A stretch of DNA of 17,632 nt from assembly GCA_900542235.1 (NCBI GenBank), contig UQNB01000042.1, positions 1 through 17,632 of the forward strand, written 5' to 3'. The notes under the pieces are model-generated. The model was given only the letters and a program-made list of their open reading frames with translations, was not told the DNA's origin and did no database searches. Within the stretch, counting starts at the first letter, position 1, and the number at the start of each line of letters is the position of its first letter. Shown one piece after another: positions 6,047 through 13,906 of this stretch. A program made the translations under genes and the position numbers. The DNA is from an uncultured Collinsella sp. GTDB lineage: Bacteria > Actinomycetota > Coriobacteriia > Coriobacteriales > Coriobacteriaceae.

Positions 6047-9000
6047 ATGTTTGTGGACGAGCGCCAGCGCGTCTCGCATCGCCGTGGCGCAATTGCGCGC
6101 GGCGTAGCCAAGCGCGGCCTGGTGGCATTCCTGGCCTTCGCGATGGCCTTTGGCACCACGCCGGCTCAGCTGTGGGCCGAGGGCGCCGAGGGCATTGCCG
6201 AGGCTGTGGCTCAGGCTGCGACACCGAGTGAGGGCACGGGGGCCGCGGACGGTACTGCCGACCAGGGTAAGGCCGAGGTTTCGGATTCCGAGGGCGCGCC
6301 TGCAGCTAGTGCCGCCACAACAGAGGCGGCAACTGGCGACGAGGGCTCGGCGACGGGGGAGAACCCTACCGCGAGCGAGCGGTCTTCGACGGCATCCGCT
6401 GGCCAAGCAGGATCTGCCGCCGCGACTGCCGTCCAGACAGAGAACCCGACAGAAACCGGCGATGTCGCCAAGAAGCAAGTCGAGGTCTCGTTCTCGATTA
6501 TCGGCATCGATGCCGACGGCAAGGCTCAGACCTGGGTGGCACCTACGCAACTCAAGCTCGACGAGGGCGCGACGGCTGCGGACGCCTTCGTTAAGCTGCA
6601 GCAGAAGGTGGGCTTCAAGGCGAAATACGATCCGAACACGGCATACGGTTTTTACCTCGAAAGCATCACGTCCCCGAGCGATGGCCGCACGCTTGCCTTC
6701 GATCCGGCGACTTATGCCTACTGGCAGCTGTTTGTTGACGGCGCGTCTTCCTCGGTTGGCGCGAGCGGCGTCAAGCTCACCCAGGGGCAGAAGATTGAGT
6801 TTGCCTATACGGCTGGTAGCTCGTCCCCTGTCGTTAAGGACCAGGTTGCCGCAAATGTGACCGTCATTGGTCGCGATGCCCAGGGCAAGACTCAGACTTG
6901 GGTCGATAACGCGCAGTATGTGGTGACGTCCGGCTCGAACGCACTTGACCTTACGAAGGTCGCGCTCGAGGCGAATGACATCGATGCCGTTGTTGCGGGC
7001 TCCTTCATTCTGAGCCTTAAGTACAACGGCGTTGAGCTGGGTAAGCCGCTCGATTATTCGACCTATTGGCAGCTGTTCATCAACGGCAAGTCGAGCGACT
7101 GCACGGCAGACAATGTCACCATTCATGCTGGCGATACCGTTACGTGGTTCTACGGTGGCTGGGGCGACCAGTTGCCCTCCGATTCTGTCCATGCTTCCGT
7201 TCAGGTCCTCGGTAAGGACAAGGACGGCAAGCAGCAGGTTTGGGCTTCGACGGGTCAGATGAGTCTCAAGGCGGGCTCTACTGCCAAGGATCTGCTGGAG
7301 CAGACTGGTCTTGATCTCGTTGCTAGTGAAGAGTCTTGGGGCTGGTACCTCAGCGGCATTAAATCGCCGCTTGACGGTAAGACCTATAAGTATGATCCTG
7401 CGACCCGCAGTTATTGGCAATTCTATGTAAATGGCAAGTCCGCCACGGTCGGTGCCGGCAACTACGAGCTCCAAGAGGGCGACGCCGTCACCTTTATGTA
7501 TGGTGCTGACGCCGATGCCCTCCCCGGTCAGGTTCTTGGGTCTGTCGATGTTGTCGGCCCCGATGTCAACGGCAACAATACTTGCTGGGGCTCGGCAAGC
7601 AGTGTTTCTTTGCCCGAAGGCTCTACTGCCCAGAACCTTATTGAGACGGTCCTGAAGGCCAAGGGCGTTACGTACAACGGCTCCCAGAGTGGTGAGTACT
7701 GGTTCCTCAATTCCATCAACTCGCCGTTCGATCACAAGCCGTATGCCTGGGATGCTGCGACCAATAAATCTTGGCACCTGTATATCAATGGAGAGCCCTC
7801 CTTACTCTGCGCCAACCAGATTACGCTCAAGAGCGGCGATAAGGTTACGCTTGCCTATACCACCGACGATTCGCCCATGCCCGATCCCGACAAGATTGTC
7901 GTGGACCCGAGTGCGACGACTCCTGATTGGGATGCCGAGTGGGCCGGCTACGGCAACAGCGGCAACGGTACGTCCGTTACGGACGCCAAGACGCCTGCGC
8001 AGGCCGCCGGTCTTAAGTGGGCCTTCGATTGGAAGGCCGAGTCTGGTCAGCAGTATGCCAACTGCAGCGAGCCTGTCATTGCTAACGGTTTTGTGTACAT
8101 CGCGACCGAGAACGAGCTCATTAAGATCGATTCGTCCACGGGCAAAAAGGTTGCCTCTGCGCCGCTTGCCTCCAAGGTGAGCTATACCTCTCGTCCGATC
8201 TATACCAATGGCCTTATCATCGTTCCGCTCAACGGCGGTGCGGTCCAGGCGATTACTGCAGACAAGCTGATCTGCAAGTGGCTGACGCCTGGTTTGACGG
8301 ACTTGACGCAGAGCTCCTGCACCGTCGTTTCGGACGGCGAGTACGTCTATGTAGGCTCGGTCGATATTTCGTATGACGAGAATTACAACGCGACCTACGG
8401 CAACGGCTCCCTGAAGCGTATCAAGATTGCCACGGGCGAAGTCTCTTGGCAGAACATTGACCCTTCCGAGGGCTATTATTGGACTGGCGCTGCGCTGACG
8501 GATAAGTACACCATTGTTCCTACGAGCGCGGGCACGCTTAAGTGCATTGATAAGACGACGGGCGATGTCGTTTCGACCATGAAGCTCGGCGCTGTCGCAA
8601 ATGCCGATTGCATTGCCGATCCGTCCAATGGTTCGACCTTCTATCAGATGACGCACGACGGAAAGCTCCATGTGATTTTGCTTTCGGCAAAGGGCGTGCT
8701 GAGTGAACAGAAGACGGTTGATCTGGGCCTTACGAATAATCTGAGCGCCCCTGCGGTGTCTGGTGACAATCTGATTGTCGGCGGACAGACGGCTACTGGC
8801 TCTGCTCTGGTTCTCTATAACCTGAAGACGGGTAAGACCACGATGGTCACCGCTGCTGACGGTAAAGAACTGCCGGCCGGATTTAACGGTATTGCTGCTA
8901 CTCCGCTGGTGAGTGTTCAGGGCGGCAAGACCTATGTGTACTTCACCGTTAACAGCGCGGATAGCAAGGATTACGTCAACTACTCTGCTGGTGGTGGCGT

Positions 9001-9790
9001 GTATCGCTATACGCTCGGCGATGCAGAGGCGACGCAGATTTATGATGCGGCTGGCCATTACCAGCACTGCGACTCTCCGGTCATTGCCGATGCATCTGGC
9101 AACCTGTACTACATCAATGACTCGGGCACGCTGTTCAAGCTTGGGGCCGTTGAGTCTTGGACGGTTGCCTTTAATTCCAATGGCGGGTCTGCTTGCGACA
9201 CTAAGTTTGTTGCTACGGCCGATGGCAAGCTGGTCAAGCCGGCCGATCCGACGCGCGATGGCTACACGTTCGGCGGTTGGTATACCGATGAGGCTTGCAC
9301 ACAGGCGTATGACTTTAGCACGCCAGTAACGGCCGACCTGACGTTGTATGCCAAGTGGACCAAGAATGCCGTTAACCCTGGCGGCAATGGCGGTGCTGGT
9401 TCCAACGGCGGTAGCGGTTCTGGTACCGGTTCCGGCACTGGCGCTGGCACGGGCTCTGGTTCCGGCTCGAAGGGCGGCGCTATTGCCCCGGGCAAGAAGC
9501 CGGTGACCAAGACGACGGTGTCGACCAAGACCGAGACCAAGGACAACAACAAGTCCGACAAGAAGGACGAGAAGAAGTCTGACAAGAAGTCTGACAAGAA
9601 GGACAGCAAGTCCGACAAGAAGTCCGATTCCAAGTCCGATACGGGCGCTGCTTCCACGACCACTGCTAAGAAGTCCTCTGGTGCTTCCGAGCAGGAGACT
9701 GGCACCAATCCGCTCGCCATCGTCGGCGTTGCCGCCGGCGTCATCGGTCTCGCCATCGTCGGCGTGTTCGTGTTCACCAAACGTCGGTAG
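6047..9790 (+). CDS. Secreted surface protein: four DUF4430 domains, PQQ-like beta-propeller, InlB repeat, C-terminal membrane anchor
   Basis: A 1247-residue protein from ATG 6047. In-frame ATGs at 6041 and 5960 are alternatives; the codons between 5960 and 6041 are unlike the gene's own. A long signal peptide (hydrophobic GLVAFLAFAMAFG, likely cleavage after QLWA near residue 44) leads into a low-complexity Ala/Thr/Ser/Glu stretch. Four DUF4430 repeats follow at about 145-258, 267-375, 381-493 and 496-612, three with Y-W-Q-(L/F)-(F/Y)-(V/I)-(D/N)-G and the fourth with S-W-H-L-Y-I-N-G. A beta-propeller of PQQ/quinoprotein type spans about 627-1034, with blade motifs such as VYIATENELIKIDSSTGK. 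Next are one InlB/Listeria-Bacteroides repeat (ending LYAKW, about 1036-1106), a Gly/Ser linker, a Lys/Ser/Asp tract, and a helix ending in KRR. DUF4430 is the transcobalamin C-terminal-like family. With the riboswitch upstream, corrinoid binding at the cell surface is the natural inference but is untested. Confidence 0.88.
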   Translation: MFVDERQRVSHRRGAIARGVAKRGLVAFLAFAMAFGTTPAQLWAEGAEGIAEAVAQAATPSEGTGAADGTADQGKAEVSDSEGAPAASAATTEAATGDEGSATGENPTASERSSTASAGQAGSAAATAVQTENPTETGDVAKKQVEVSFSIIGIDADGKAQTWVAPTQLKLDEGATAADAFVKLQQKVGFKAKYDPNTAYGFYLESITSPSDGRTLAFDPATYAYWQLFVDGASSSVGASGVKLTQGQKIEFAYTAGSSSPVVKDQVAANVTVIGRDAQGKTQTWVDNAQYVVTSGSNALDLTKVALEANDIDAVVAGSFILSLKYNGVELGKPLDYSTYWQLFINGKSSDCTADNVTIHAGDTVTWFYGGWGDQLPSDSVHASVQVLGKDKDGKQQVWASTGQMSLKAGSTAKDLLEQTGLDLVASEESWGWYLSGIKSPLDGKTYKYDPATRSYWQFYVNGKSATVGAGNYELQEGDAVTFMYGADADALPGQVLGSVDVVGPDVNGNNTCWGSASSVSLPEGSTAQNLIETVLKAKGVTYNGSQSGEYWFLNSINSPFDHKPYAWDAATNKSWHLYINGEPSLLCANQITLKSGDKVTLAYTTDDSPMPDPDKIVVDPSATTPDWDAEWAGYGNSGNGTSVTDAKTPAQAAGLKWAFDWKAESGQQYANCSEPVIANGFVYIATENELIKIDSSTGKKVASAPLASKVSYTSRPIYTNGLIIVPLNGGAVQAITADKLICKWLTPGLTDLTQSSCTVVSDGEYVYVGSVDISYDENYNATYGNGSLKRIKIATGEVSWQNIDPSEGYYWTGAALTDKYTIVPTSAGTLKCIDKTTGDVVSTMKLGAVANADCIADPSNGSTFYQMTHDGKLHVILLSAKGVLSEQKTVDLGLTNNLSAPAVSGDNLIVGGQTATGSALVLYNLKTGKTTMVTAADGKELPAGFNGIAATPLVSVQGGKTYVYFTVNSADSKDYVNYSAGGGVYRYTLGDAEATQIYDAAGHYQHCDSPVIADASGNLYYINDSGTLFKLGAVESWTVAFNSNGGSACDTKFVATADGKLVKPADPTRDGYTFGGWYTDEACTQAYDFSTPVTADLTLYAKWTKNAVNPGGNGGAGSNGGSGSGTGSGTGAGTGSGSGSKGGAIAPGKKPVTKTTVSTKTETKDNNKSDKKDEKKSDKKSDKKDSKSDKKSDSKSDTGAASTTTAKKSSGASEQETGTNPLAIVGVAAGVIGLAIVGVFVFTKRR
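9376..9475 (+). repeat. Gly/Ser/Thr-rich coding repeat (linker of the surface protein)
   Basis: Short in-frame GGT/GGC-plus-TCC/ACC units encode a GGxGSGTGSG-type flexible linker between the InlB repeat and the charged tract. The many near-identical hexamers could slip and change its length. Confidence 0.7.
9556..9640 (+). repeat. 12-base tandem coding repeat encoding DKKS units
   Basis: Units of GACAAGAAGTCT and close variants recur in frame and encode a Lys/Ser/Asp-rich tract before the C-terminal membrane helix. Such a tract is a plausible wall-spanning segment. Two adjacent units are identical, so length variation between strains is possible. Confidence 0.7.
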
Positions 9791-9794
9791 GTGA
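9789..9794 (+). promoter_or_regulatory. Ribosome binding site overlapping the upstream stop codon
   Basis: AGGTGA overlaps the TAG of the large surface protein and lies 5 bases before GTG 9800. This favours GTG 9800 over GTG 9791 as the start of the second gene and implies translational coupling. Confidence 0.6.
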
Positions 9795-9799
9795 GGGCT

Positions 9800-10702
9800 G
9801 TGTCCAATAAATCCAAGGACGCTGACCCCAAGCAACCAGATTCCTCGTTCATTCAGTTCGACGATTCAAAGCAACAGGGCGCCGCTTCGGCGGCGTCCGC
9901 CCCTCGACGGAAGGCGCTTCTTGGCGTTCTGACTGCCGCGTGCACCATTCTGATCGTCGTCTCGCTGGGTTTCGTCCATCCTTCCACAAGCGGTGCCTGG
10001 TCCATCGACTGGATCATTCAGACCGTGACGGGGGAGAGCGTCGTCACCAAGGACACCAAGGTGTCTGGCTCGACTACGACTTCGGGCGAGGTCAGTTCCG
10101 AGGACTCCAAGTCATCGAATGATGCAAAAGACGAGTCCAAGGGTTCGAACGACGGCAAGGACGATTCTGAGTCTTCGGACAAGGAATCGGATAAAAGCTC
10201 GGATAGCAAGAAGTCCGATGGTCAGGACGGCAAGAAGTCTGGAGATAAATCCGCTGCCCAGAATACGGGAGCCGGCGATACTCCCAATGTGTCTGGCGGT
10301 GCTTCTTCGGGCGGCGGTCAGTCGTCTGATGGAGCCTCCAGCTCTAATGGCGGAAGCGCTCCCTCGGGCGGACAGGGCGGCTCGCAGGAGTCCAACTACG
10401 TAACGGTAACGGTTTCGGTCACATCGAGCGCTGTGGGCAATCCTGTGTCCTCTGGTGGCACCTTTACCTTTAACGAAGGCGCTACCGTCTACGATGCCCT
10501 GTGCGCGCTGGGCCTTTCTGTCAACGCACATGGCTCGTCGTACGGCACGTATGTCTCCGCGATTGGTGGTTTGGCCGAGAAACAGTACGGCGGTACGAGC
10601 GGCTGGATGTACTCCGTCAACGGCACAACGCCCATGACGGCCTGCAGCAACTACGTTCTCTCCAACGGCGACAACGTGGTCTGGTATTACGTTACAGGCT
10701 AG
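9800..10702 (+). CDS. Membrane-anchored DUF4430 (transcobalamin C-terminal-like) protein
   Basis: A 300-residue protein from GTG 9800; GTG 9791, directly after the upstream stop, would add three residues. The N-terminal ~38 residues are polar with an RRK before one hydrophobic helix (ALLGVLTAACTILIVVSLGFV, about 39-59). This fits an uncleaved signal anchor with the C-terminus outside. A Ser/Lys/Asp/Gly-rich tract (about 90-195) acts as a spacer, and the last ~100 residues form one DUF4430 domain. That domain has the family pattern GATVYDALCALGL, GWMYSVNGT and LSNGDNVVWYYV. It is the second gene of the riboswitch operon and ends before a strong terminator. With the large protein next door it could form a surface relay that brings corrinoid to the membrane. 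No transporter gene lies in the operon, so the uptake step would have to be encoded elsewhere. Confidence 0.85.
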   Translation: MSNKSKDADPKQPDSSFIQFDDSKQQGAASAASAPRRKALLGVLTAACTILIVVSLGFVHPSTSGAWSIDWIIQTVTGESVVTKDTKVSGSTTTSGEVSSEDSKSSNDAKDESKGSNDGKDDSESSDKESDKSSDSKKSDGQDGKKSGDKSAAQNTGAGDTPNVSGGASSGGGQSSDGASSSNGGSAPSGGQGGSQESNYVTVTVSVTSSAVGNPVSSGGTFTFNEGATVYDALCALGLSVNAHGSSYGTYVSAIGGLAEKQYGGTSGWMYSVNGTTPMTACSNYVLSNGDNVVWYYVTG

Positions 10703-10724
10703 AGGCCTCGACATAGCGCGCCAG

Positions 10725-10762
10725 ACGGGCGGTTCGGACAAACATCCGGGCCGCCCGTTTTT
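10725..10762 (+). terminator. Intrinsic terminator of the riboswitch operon
   Basis: Bases 10725-10738 pair with 10745-10758 (14 bp including two G-U pairs) around a CAAACA loop, and a run of five T ends the structure. It lies 23 bases after the stop of the second DUF4430 gene. Confidence 0.88.
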
Positions 10763-10801
10763 CATGCGAATGGGATTGGGTCGCCGGGTCTCTCGGCAAA
10801 C

Positions 10802-10835
10802 AAAAAACCGGTTGGAACGGGAATTCCAACCGGTT
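10802..10835 (-). terminator. Intrinsic terminator of the fbp-gtrA region (minus strand)
   Basis: AACCGGTTGGAA (10806-10817) and TTCCAACCGGTT (10824-10835) form a perfect 12-bp stem with a six-base loop. On the minus strand it is followed by a T-run ending in G (complement of 10801-10807). It lies 26 bases after the first GtrA stop. Confidence 0.88.
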
Positions 10836-10861
10836 ATACATTCAAGCAAATAATGAATCGA

Positions 10862-11269
10862 CTACGACCGTGCGCCCTCGAGGAAGAAGCGGCGGCTGAA
10901 GTAGTTGTACCAGGTGACGAGGAACGTGGCGATGGCCTTCATGGCCTGGTAGCCGATGCTCAAAAACGTGACGCCCACAAACATGTATAGGTCGTTGAGG
11001 CCCAGGCCGATCACCGACAGGATGGTGAAGATCGTGAACTCGCGCTTGCGGCTCATGCCCTCGCGGTGGTCGAACACGTACTTCATGCTGAGCCAGTAGT
11101 TGACCACGACGGACGTGGTAAACGAGACCGTGGTGCTCATCAAAAAGTCGAGGTGAAACAGCTCGACAAGCGCAATGAGCATACCCCAGTCGATGCCAAA
11201 GGAGATAAGGCCTACGACAGCGAACTTGAGGAACTGCTTAGTATGAGGTTGTGCCAGTGCCTTGTGCAC
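10862..11269 (-). CDS. GtrA family membrane protein (paralogue 1)
   Basis: A 135-residue GtrA-like protein with four predicted membrane helices. The first is KFAVVGLISFGIDWGMLIAL, the last is near ATFLVTWYNYFSRR. GtrA proteins are small membrane proteins thought to help move polyprenyl-phosphate-linked sugars across the membrane for cell-envelope glycosylation. The family hallmarks MKYVF and F.EG near the C-terminus are present. It is closely similar to the second GtrA protein at 11488-11883, sharing MKYVF-x-H-x-EGMSR-x-REF, LSVIGL-x-LND and FLEG, so the two arose by duplication. The GTG start at 11269 has only a weak ribosome site. A 218-base gap separates it from its paralogue, so it may have its own promoter. 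No glycosyltransferase is adjacent, so its substrate is unknown. Confidence 0.85.
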   Translation of the reverse strand: MHKALAQPHTKQFLKFAVVGLISFGIDWGMLIALVELFHLDFLMSTTVSFTTSVVVNYWLSMKYVFDHREGMSRKREFTIFTILSVIGLGLNDLYMFVGVTFLSIGYQAMKAIATFLVTWYNYFSRRFFLEGARS

Positions 11270-11419
11270 GTAATCACATCCAATGCGTTGATGAATCGAG
11301 CAGAGGATACTTTAGAGCTTTTGCAAGGGAAACGTAAGGTCTTTGCCAAGAACTATACGAACTCGCCAAATTATCAAGTGCTAATCCGCAAACGTTGAAA
11401 ATTTGCCCGTAAACGAACG

Positions 11420-11465
11420 ATGCCCACGGGCGATACTGTGCTGAGTGCGCATTGTCCGTGGGCAT
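11420..11465 (-). terminator. Inverted repeat between the two gtrA genes, possible terminator
   Basis: ATGCCCACGG (11420-11429) and CCGTGGGCAT (11456-11465) form a perfect 10-bp stem with a 26-base loop. On the minus strand the following bases are TCGTTCGTTT, only partly T-rich. It lies just after the upstream GtrA stop. The rest of the 11270-11487 gap is AT-richer and shows no gene; a promoter for the downstream gtrA is likely here, but no convincing -35/-10 pair stands out. Confidence 0.45.
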
Positions 11466-11487
11466 TGTAAGGCTGTAAGGTTGCGAG

Positions 11488-11883
11488 TTACTTGGTCTCG
11501 TCGCCCTCCAGGAAGATCTTTCGGGTCACAAAGTTGTAGACCATGACAAGCGCGGTGGCGCAGATCTTGGCGATATTGGCCTCGAGTCCCAGGCCGGCGT
11601 TGAGTGTCAGCACGATACCGTCGTTGAGTGCCAAGCCGATTACGGACAGCACGACAAAGATGATGAACTCGCGGCGGCGGCTCATGCCTTCCTTGTGCGC
11701 AAACACGTACTTCATGCTTGCGAGGTAGTTAAAGATGAGTGAGATGATAAAGCCGCTGGTGTTGGCGATTAGGATGTTGAGGCCCAGACCGTAGTGGAGC
11801 AGATTCATAATGCCAAAGTCGATAACCGTGGCAATGACACCGACGACACCAAATTTCATGATCTGCGCAAGGAGCTTTTGCAT
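11488..11883 (-). CDS. GtrA family membrane protein (paralogue 2)
   Basis: A 131-residue GtrA-like protein starting at the ATG at 11883 (MQKLLAQIMKFGVVGVIATV). AAGG, complement of 11892-11895, lies a few bases before it. A longer frame reaching 12000 would overlap the fbp gene and begins with non-homologous residues, so it is rejected. Four membrane helices are predicted, and the C-terminus IFLEGDETK matches the paralogue's FFLEGARS. The expected role is translocation of lipid-linked sugars for envelope polysaccharide or teichoic acid glycosylation, inferred from the family only. It lies 79 bases downstream of fbp on the same strand. Co-transcription is possible, although two hairpins occupy that gap. 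Confidence 0.87.
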   Translation of the reverse strand: MQKLLAQIMKFGVVGVIATVIDFGIMNLLHYGLGLNILIANTSGFIISLIFNYLASMKYVFAHKEGMSRRREFIIFVVLSVIGLALNDGIVLTLNAGLGLEANIAKICATALVMVYNFVTRKIFLEGDETK

Positions 11884-11900
11884 GGTACCTGCCTTAAGCT

Positions 11901-11954
11901 GGCGCCGAAGCGCCGCGGGGATGACAAACTTGGCACAGTTTAGCCAATCCCCGC
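11901..11954 (-). other. Two adjacent stem-loops between fbp and gtrA
   Basis: On the minus strand, 11915-11954 folds with GCGGGGA/TCCCCGC outer arms (11915-11921 with 11948-11954) and an inner TTGGC/GCCAA stem. Immediately after it, 11901-11914 forms GGCGC-TTCG-GCGCC, a UUCG tetraloop hairpin. No T-run follows, so these look like mRNA processing or stability elements, or a weak terminator. Confidence 0.4.
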
Positions 11955-11962
11955 TGGTGGTG

Positions 11963-13879
11963 CTAGGCGCGCTCCTCGATAGCACCGTTTCTATATGCAT
12001 CGAGCAGTTGACGCAGGTCCTGGATTTGGCTGCGGATCTTGGCGCCAGTATCGGTGTCGCTCACCATGCGGCGACGGTCTGCTTGGTCAAAACGATTGGT
12101 CTCGCTTTCAATGTCCACGTTGCGCGTAAGTGCCTCGGCAACCGTCGTAAAGGCCCGGTGCGACTTGAGGCGGCAGCCGCGCGAGCTCGAGATGAGCGTA
12201 TAGCCGGCGATACCCGTCTTGGGATGGTAAGCGCGGCAGAAGCCGCCATCGATGACCAGCAGCTTGCCCTCAGCGCGGATGGGCTGCTCGCCCTTGGTGG
12301 TTTTAACGGGCGTGTGGCCGTTGATGATGTGGCCGGTCGGCGAACATGCCATGGGCGCGACGCCAAACTCGCGCATGATGTCGCCGCAGACCGAGGGCGA
12401 CTTGGTAAGCGTAAAGTACGGGTCCATCGGCTCGACCCAGGTGCTCTTATCGGCGATATAGGCGCGCTCAAAGGTACGCACCAGGCGTCCGCTGGCGGGT
12501 GAGTTAAAGCCGATCCACAGGTACCACATCCAGTCGAGAGCGTCGCGGTCGCCCACGCGCCAGGCGCGGCGGGCGATGTGGTCGCAAAAATCAAGATAAT
12601 CGCGGCCAGCGTGCCAGGTGCCTAGGCAGTTCATGCTGCTAAAGGTGCCGTCTTCGTTGAGCGGCACGCAGCCATGGAACAGCAGGTTGCCGTTGGCGAC
12701 CTTGTACATCGAGCCGTGGGAATAGAGGAAATCGATATGTCGATGCAGGTGATCGGCGGTGACAAACTCGGACACGAGCTTGTCGATGATGTGCTGCTCC
12801 TCGGGCGTGAGCGTGTAGGGGTCCGCCGGGTCGACGGTGGGGAAGTCGTTGGTCGTGAGCGGCCACACGCTGCCGTCGGCGAGCGTGACCGTGCCGGTGT
12901 CGTGATCGATCTTGTCGAGTAACAGACGGTCGGTCATATCGAACTCGGGGTGGCGCTGGATAATCTGGCCCTCGAGCTTAAAGAGCAGTACGTTGATGGC
13001 CTTGATCAACGGGGTGATGGACTCACCGGCGGTGTAGGTGGCATCGGCAAAGGCAACAAGCTCACGCAGCGAGATGCCGTAGTCGTTCTCTAGAATCTCG
13101 TAGTTGTCGTAGCGTAGGTTGTTGCGCAATACTGTGGCGATGCAGGCGGGCTCACCGGCCGCAGCGCCCATCCACAGCAGGTCGTGGTTGCCCCACTGGA
13201 TGTCGAGCGAATGGTAGGTGAGCAGGCGGTCCATAATCTTGGCCGCGCCGCCGCCGCGGTCGAAGATGTCGCCCACCAGGTGCAGGTGGTCGACGGCAAG
13301 GCGCTTGATGAGCGAAGCGAGCGACTCGATAAAGTCGTCGGCGCTGGCGGTCTCCAGGATGGACTCCACGATGCGCTCGTGGTAGCGCACACGATAGTTG
13401 TTCTCGTCCGGGTGCGTGTGCAACAGCTCGTCGATGATGTAGGCGTAGTCGCGTGGGATGGCCTTACGCACCTTGGAGCGCGTATAGCGGCTCGAAAGCG
13501 AGCGGGCGACCATGATGAGCTGGTCAAGCATCGTCCTGTACCAGGTGGGCGAGTCTTCGCGCCGGCTGCGGACCAGGTCGATCTTCTCGCGCGGGTAGTA
13601 GATGAGCGTGCACAGGTCGCCCTTTTCGTCAAAGGAAAGCGTGTCGCCAAAAATCTCGTCGACATGTTCGCGCACGACGCCCGAGCAGTTGTTGAGGATG
13701 TGCATAAAGGCTTCGTACTCGCCATGCACGTCGCTCATAAAATGCTCGGTGCCTTTGGGCAGGTTGAGAATGGCCGAGAGATTGATAATCTCGGTAAACG
13801 CGGATTGCTCGGTGGGAAACTGTCTCGACAGCAGGCGCAGATACTTGAAGTCTTGCGGATTGCGATCGAATGCGACCAT
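11963..13879 (-). CDS. fbp: Fructose-1,6-bisphosphatase, class III
   Basis: A 638-residue class III FBPase (the type found in Bacillus and clostridia, normally about 640-670 residues). It hydrolyses fructose-1,6-bisphosphate to fructose-6-phosphate in gluconeogenesis. The calcineurin-like metal-site motifs are complete and in order: D50-V-H52-G in FMSDVHGEYEAF, GDIFDRG near residue 203, GNHD near 230, and NGHTPVK near 520. The N-terminal KYLRLLSRQFPTEQSAFTEI is typical. ATG 13879 is preceded by GGAAGG (complement of 13886-13891) with 6-base spacing. A perfect gapped inverted repeat at 13907-13936 lies 30 bases upstream of the start, a position suited to transcriptional control by carbon source. 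The enzyme is cytoplasmic. Confidence is high. Confidence 0.96.
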   Translation of the reverse strand: MVAFDRNPQDFKYLRLLSRQFPTEQSAFTEIINLSAILNLPKGTEHFMSDVHGEYEAFMHILNNCSGVVREHVDEIFGDTLSFDEKGDLCTLIYYPREKIDLVRSRREDSPTWYRTMLDQLIMVARSLSSRYTRSKVRKAIPRDYAYIIDELLHTHPDENNYRVRYHERIVESILETASADDFIESLASLIKRLAVDHLHLVGDIFDRGGGAAKIMDRLLTYHSLDIQWGNHDLLWMGAAAGEPACIATVLRNNLRYDNYEILENDYGISLRELVAFADATYTAGESITPLIKAINVLLFKLEGQIIQRHPEFDMTDRLLLDKIDHDTGTVTLADGSVWPLTTNDFPTVDPADPYTLTPEEQHIIDKLVSEFVTADHLHRHIDFLYSHGSMYKVANGNLLFHGCVPLNEDGTFSSMNCLGTWHAGRDYLDFCDHIARRAWRVGDRDALDWMWYLWIGFNSPASGRLVRTFERAYIADKSTWVEPMDPYFTLTKSPSVCGDIMREFGVAPMACSPTGHIINGHTPVKTTKGEQPIRAEGKLLVIDGGFCRAYHPKTGIAGYTLISSSRGCRLKSHRAFTTVAEALTRNVDIESETNRFDQADRRRMVSDTDTGAKIRSQIQDLRQLLDAYRNGAIEERA

Positions 13880-13906
13880 GAAACACCTTCCGATAGGGCT
13901 GGTAAA

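Noticed and set aside
9150..9370. InlB-type repeat taken as a sign of an internalin or virulence adhesin
   Set aside because: A single such repeat is common as a spacer in surface proteins of Gram-positive commensals. There are no leucine-rich repeats, so no adhesin role is claimed.
5723..9835. Two very long minus-strand open frames (about 680 codons each) opposite the large surface protein
   Set aside because: They are antisense shadows of a GC-biased, repeat-rich gene. Their translations are rich in Arg, Leu and Ala with no recognisable domains, and the plus strand has clear signal peptide, domain and anchor structure.
11488..12000. A longer version of the second GtrA gene starting at 12000
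   Set aside because: It would overlap the end of fbp and add 39 residues unlike GtrA. The ATG at 11883 has a ribosome site and the normal family N-terminus.
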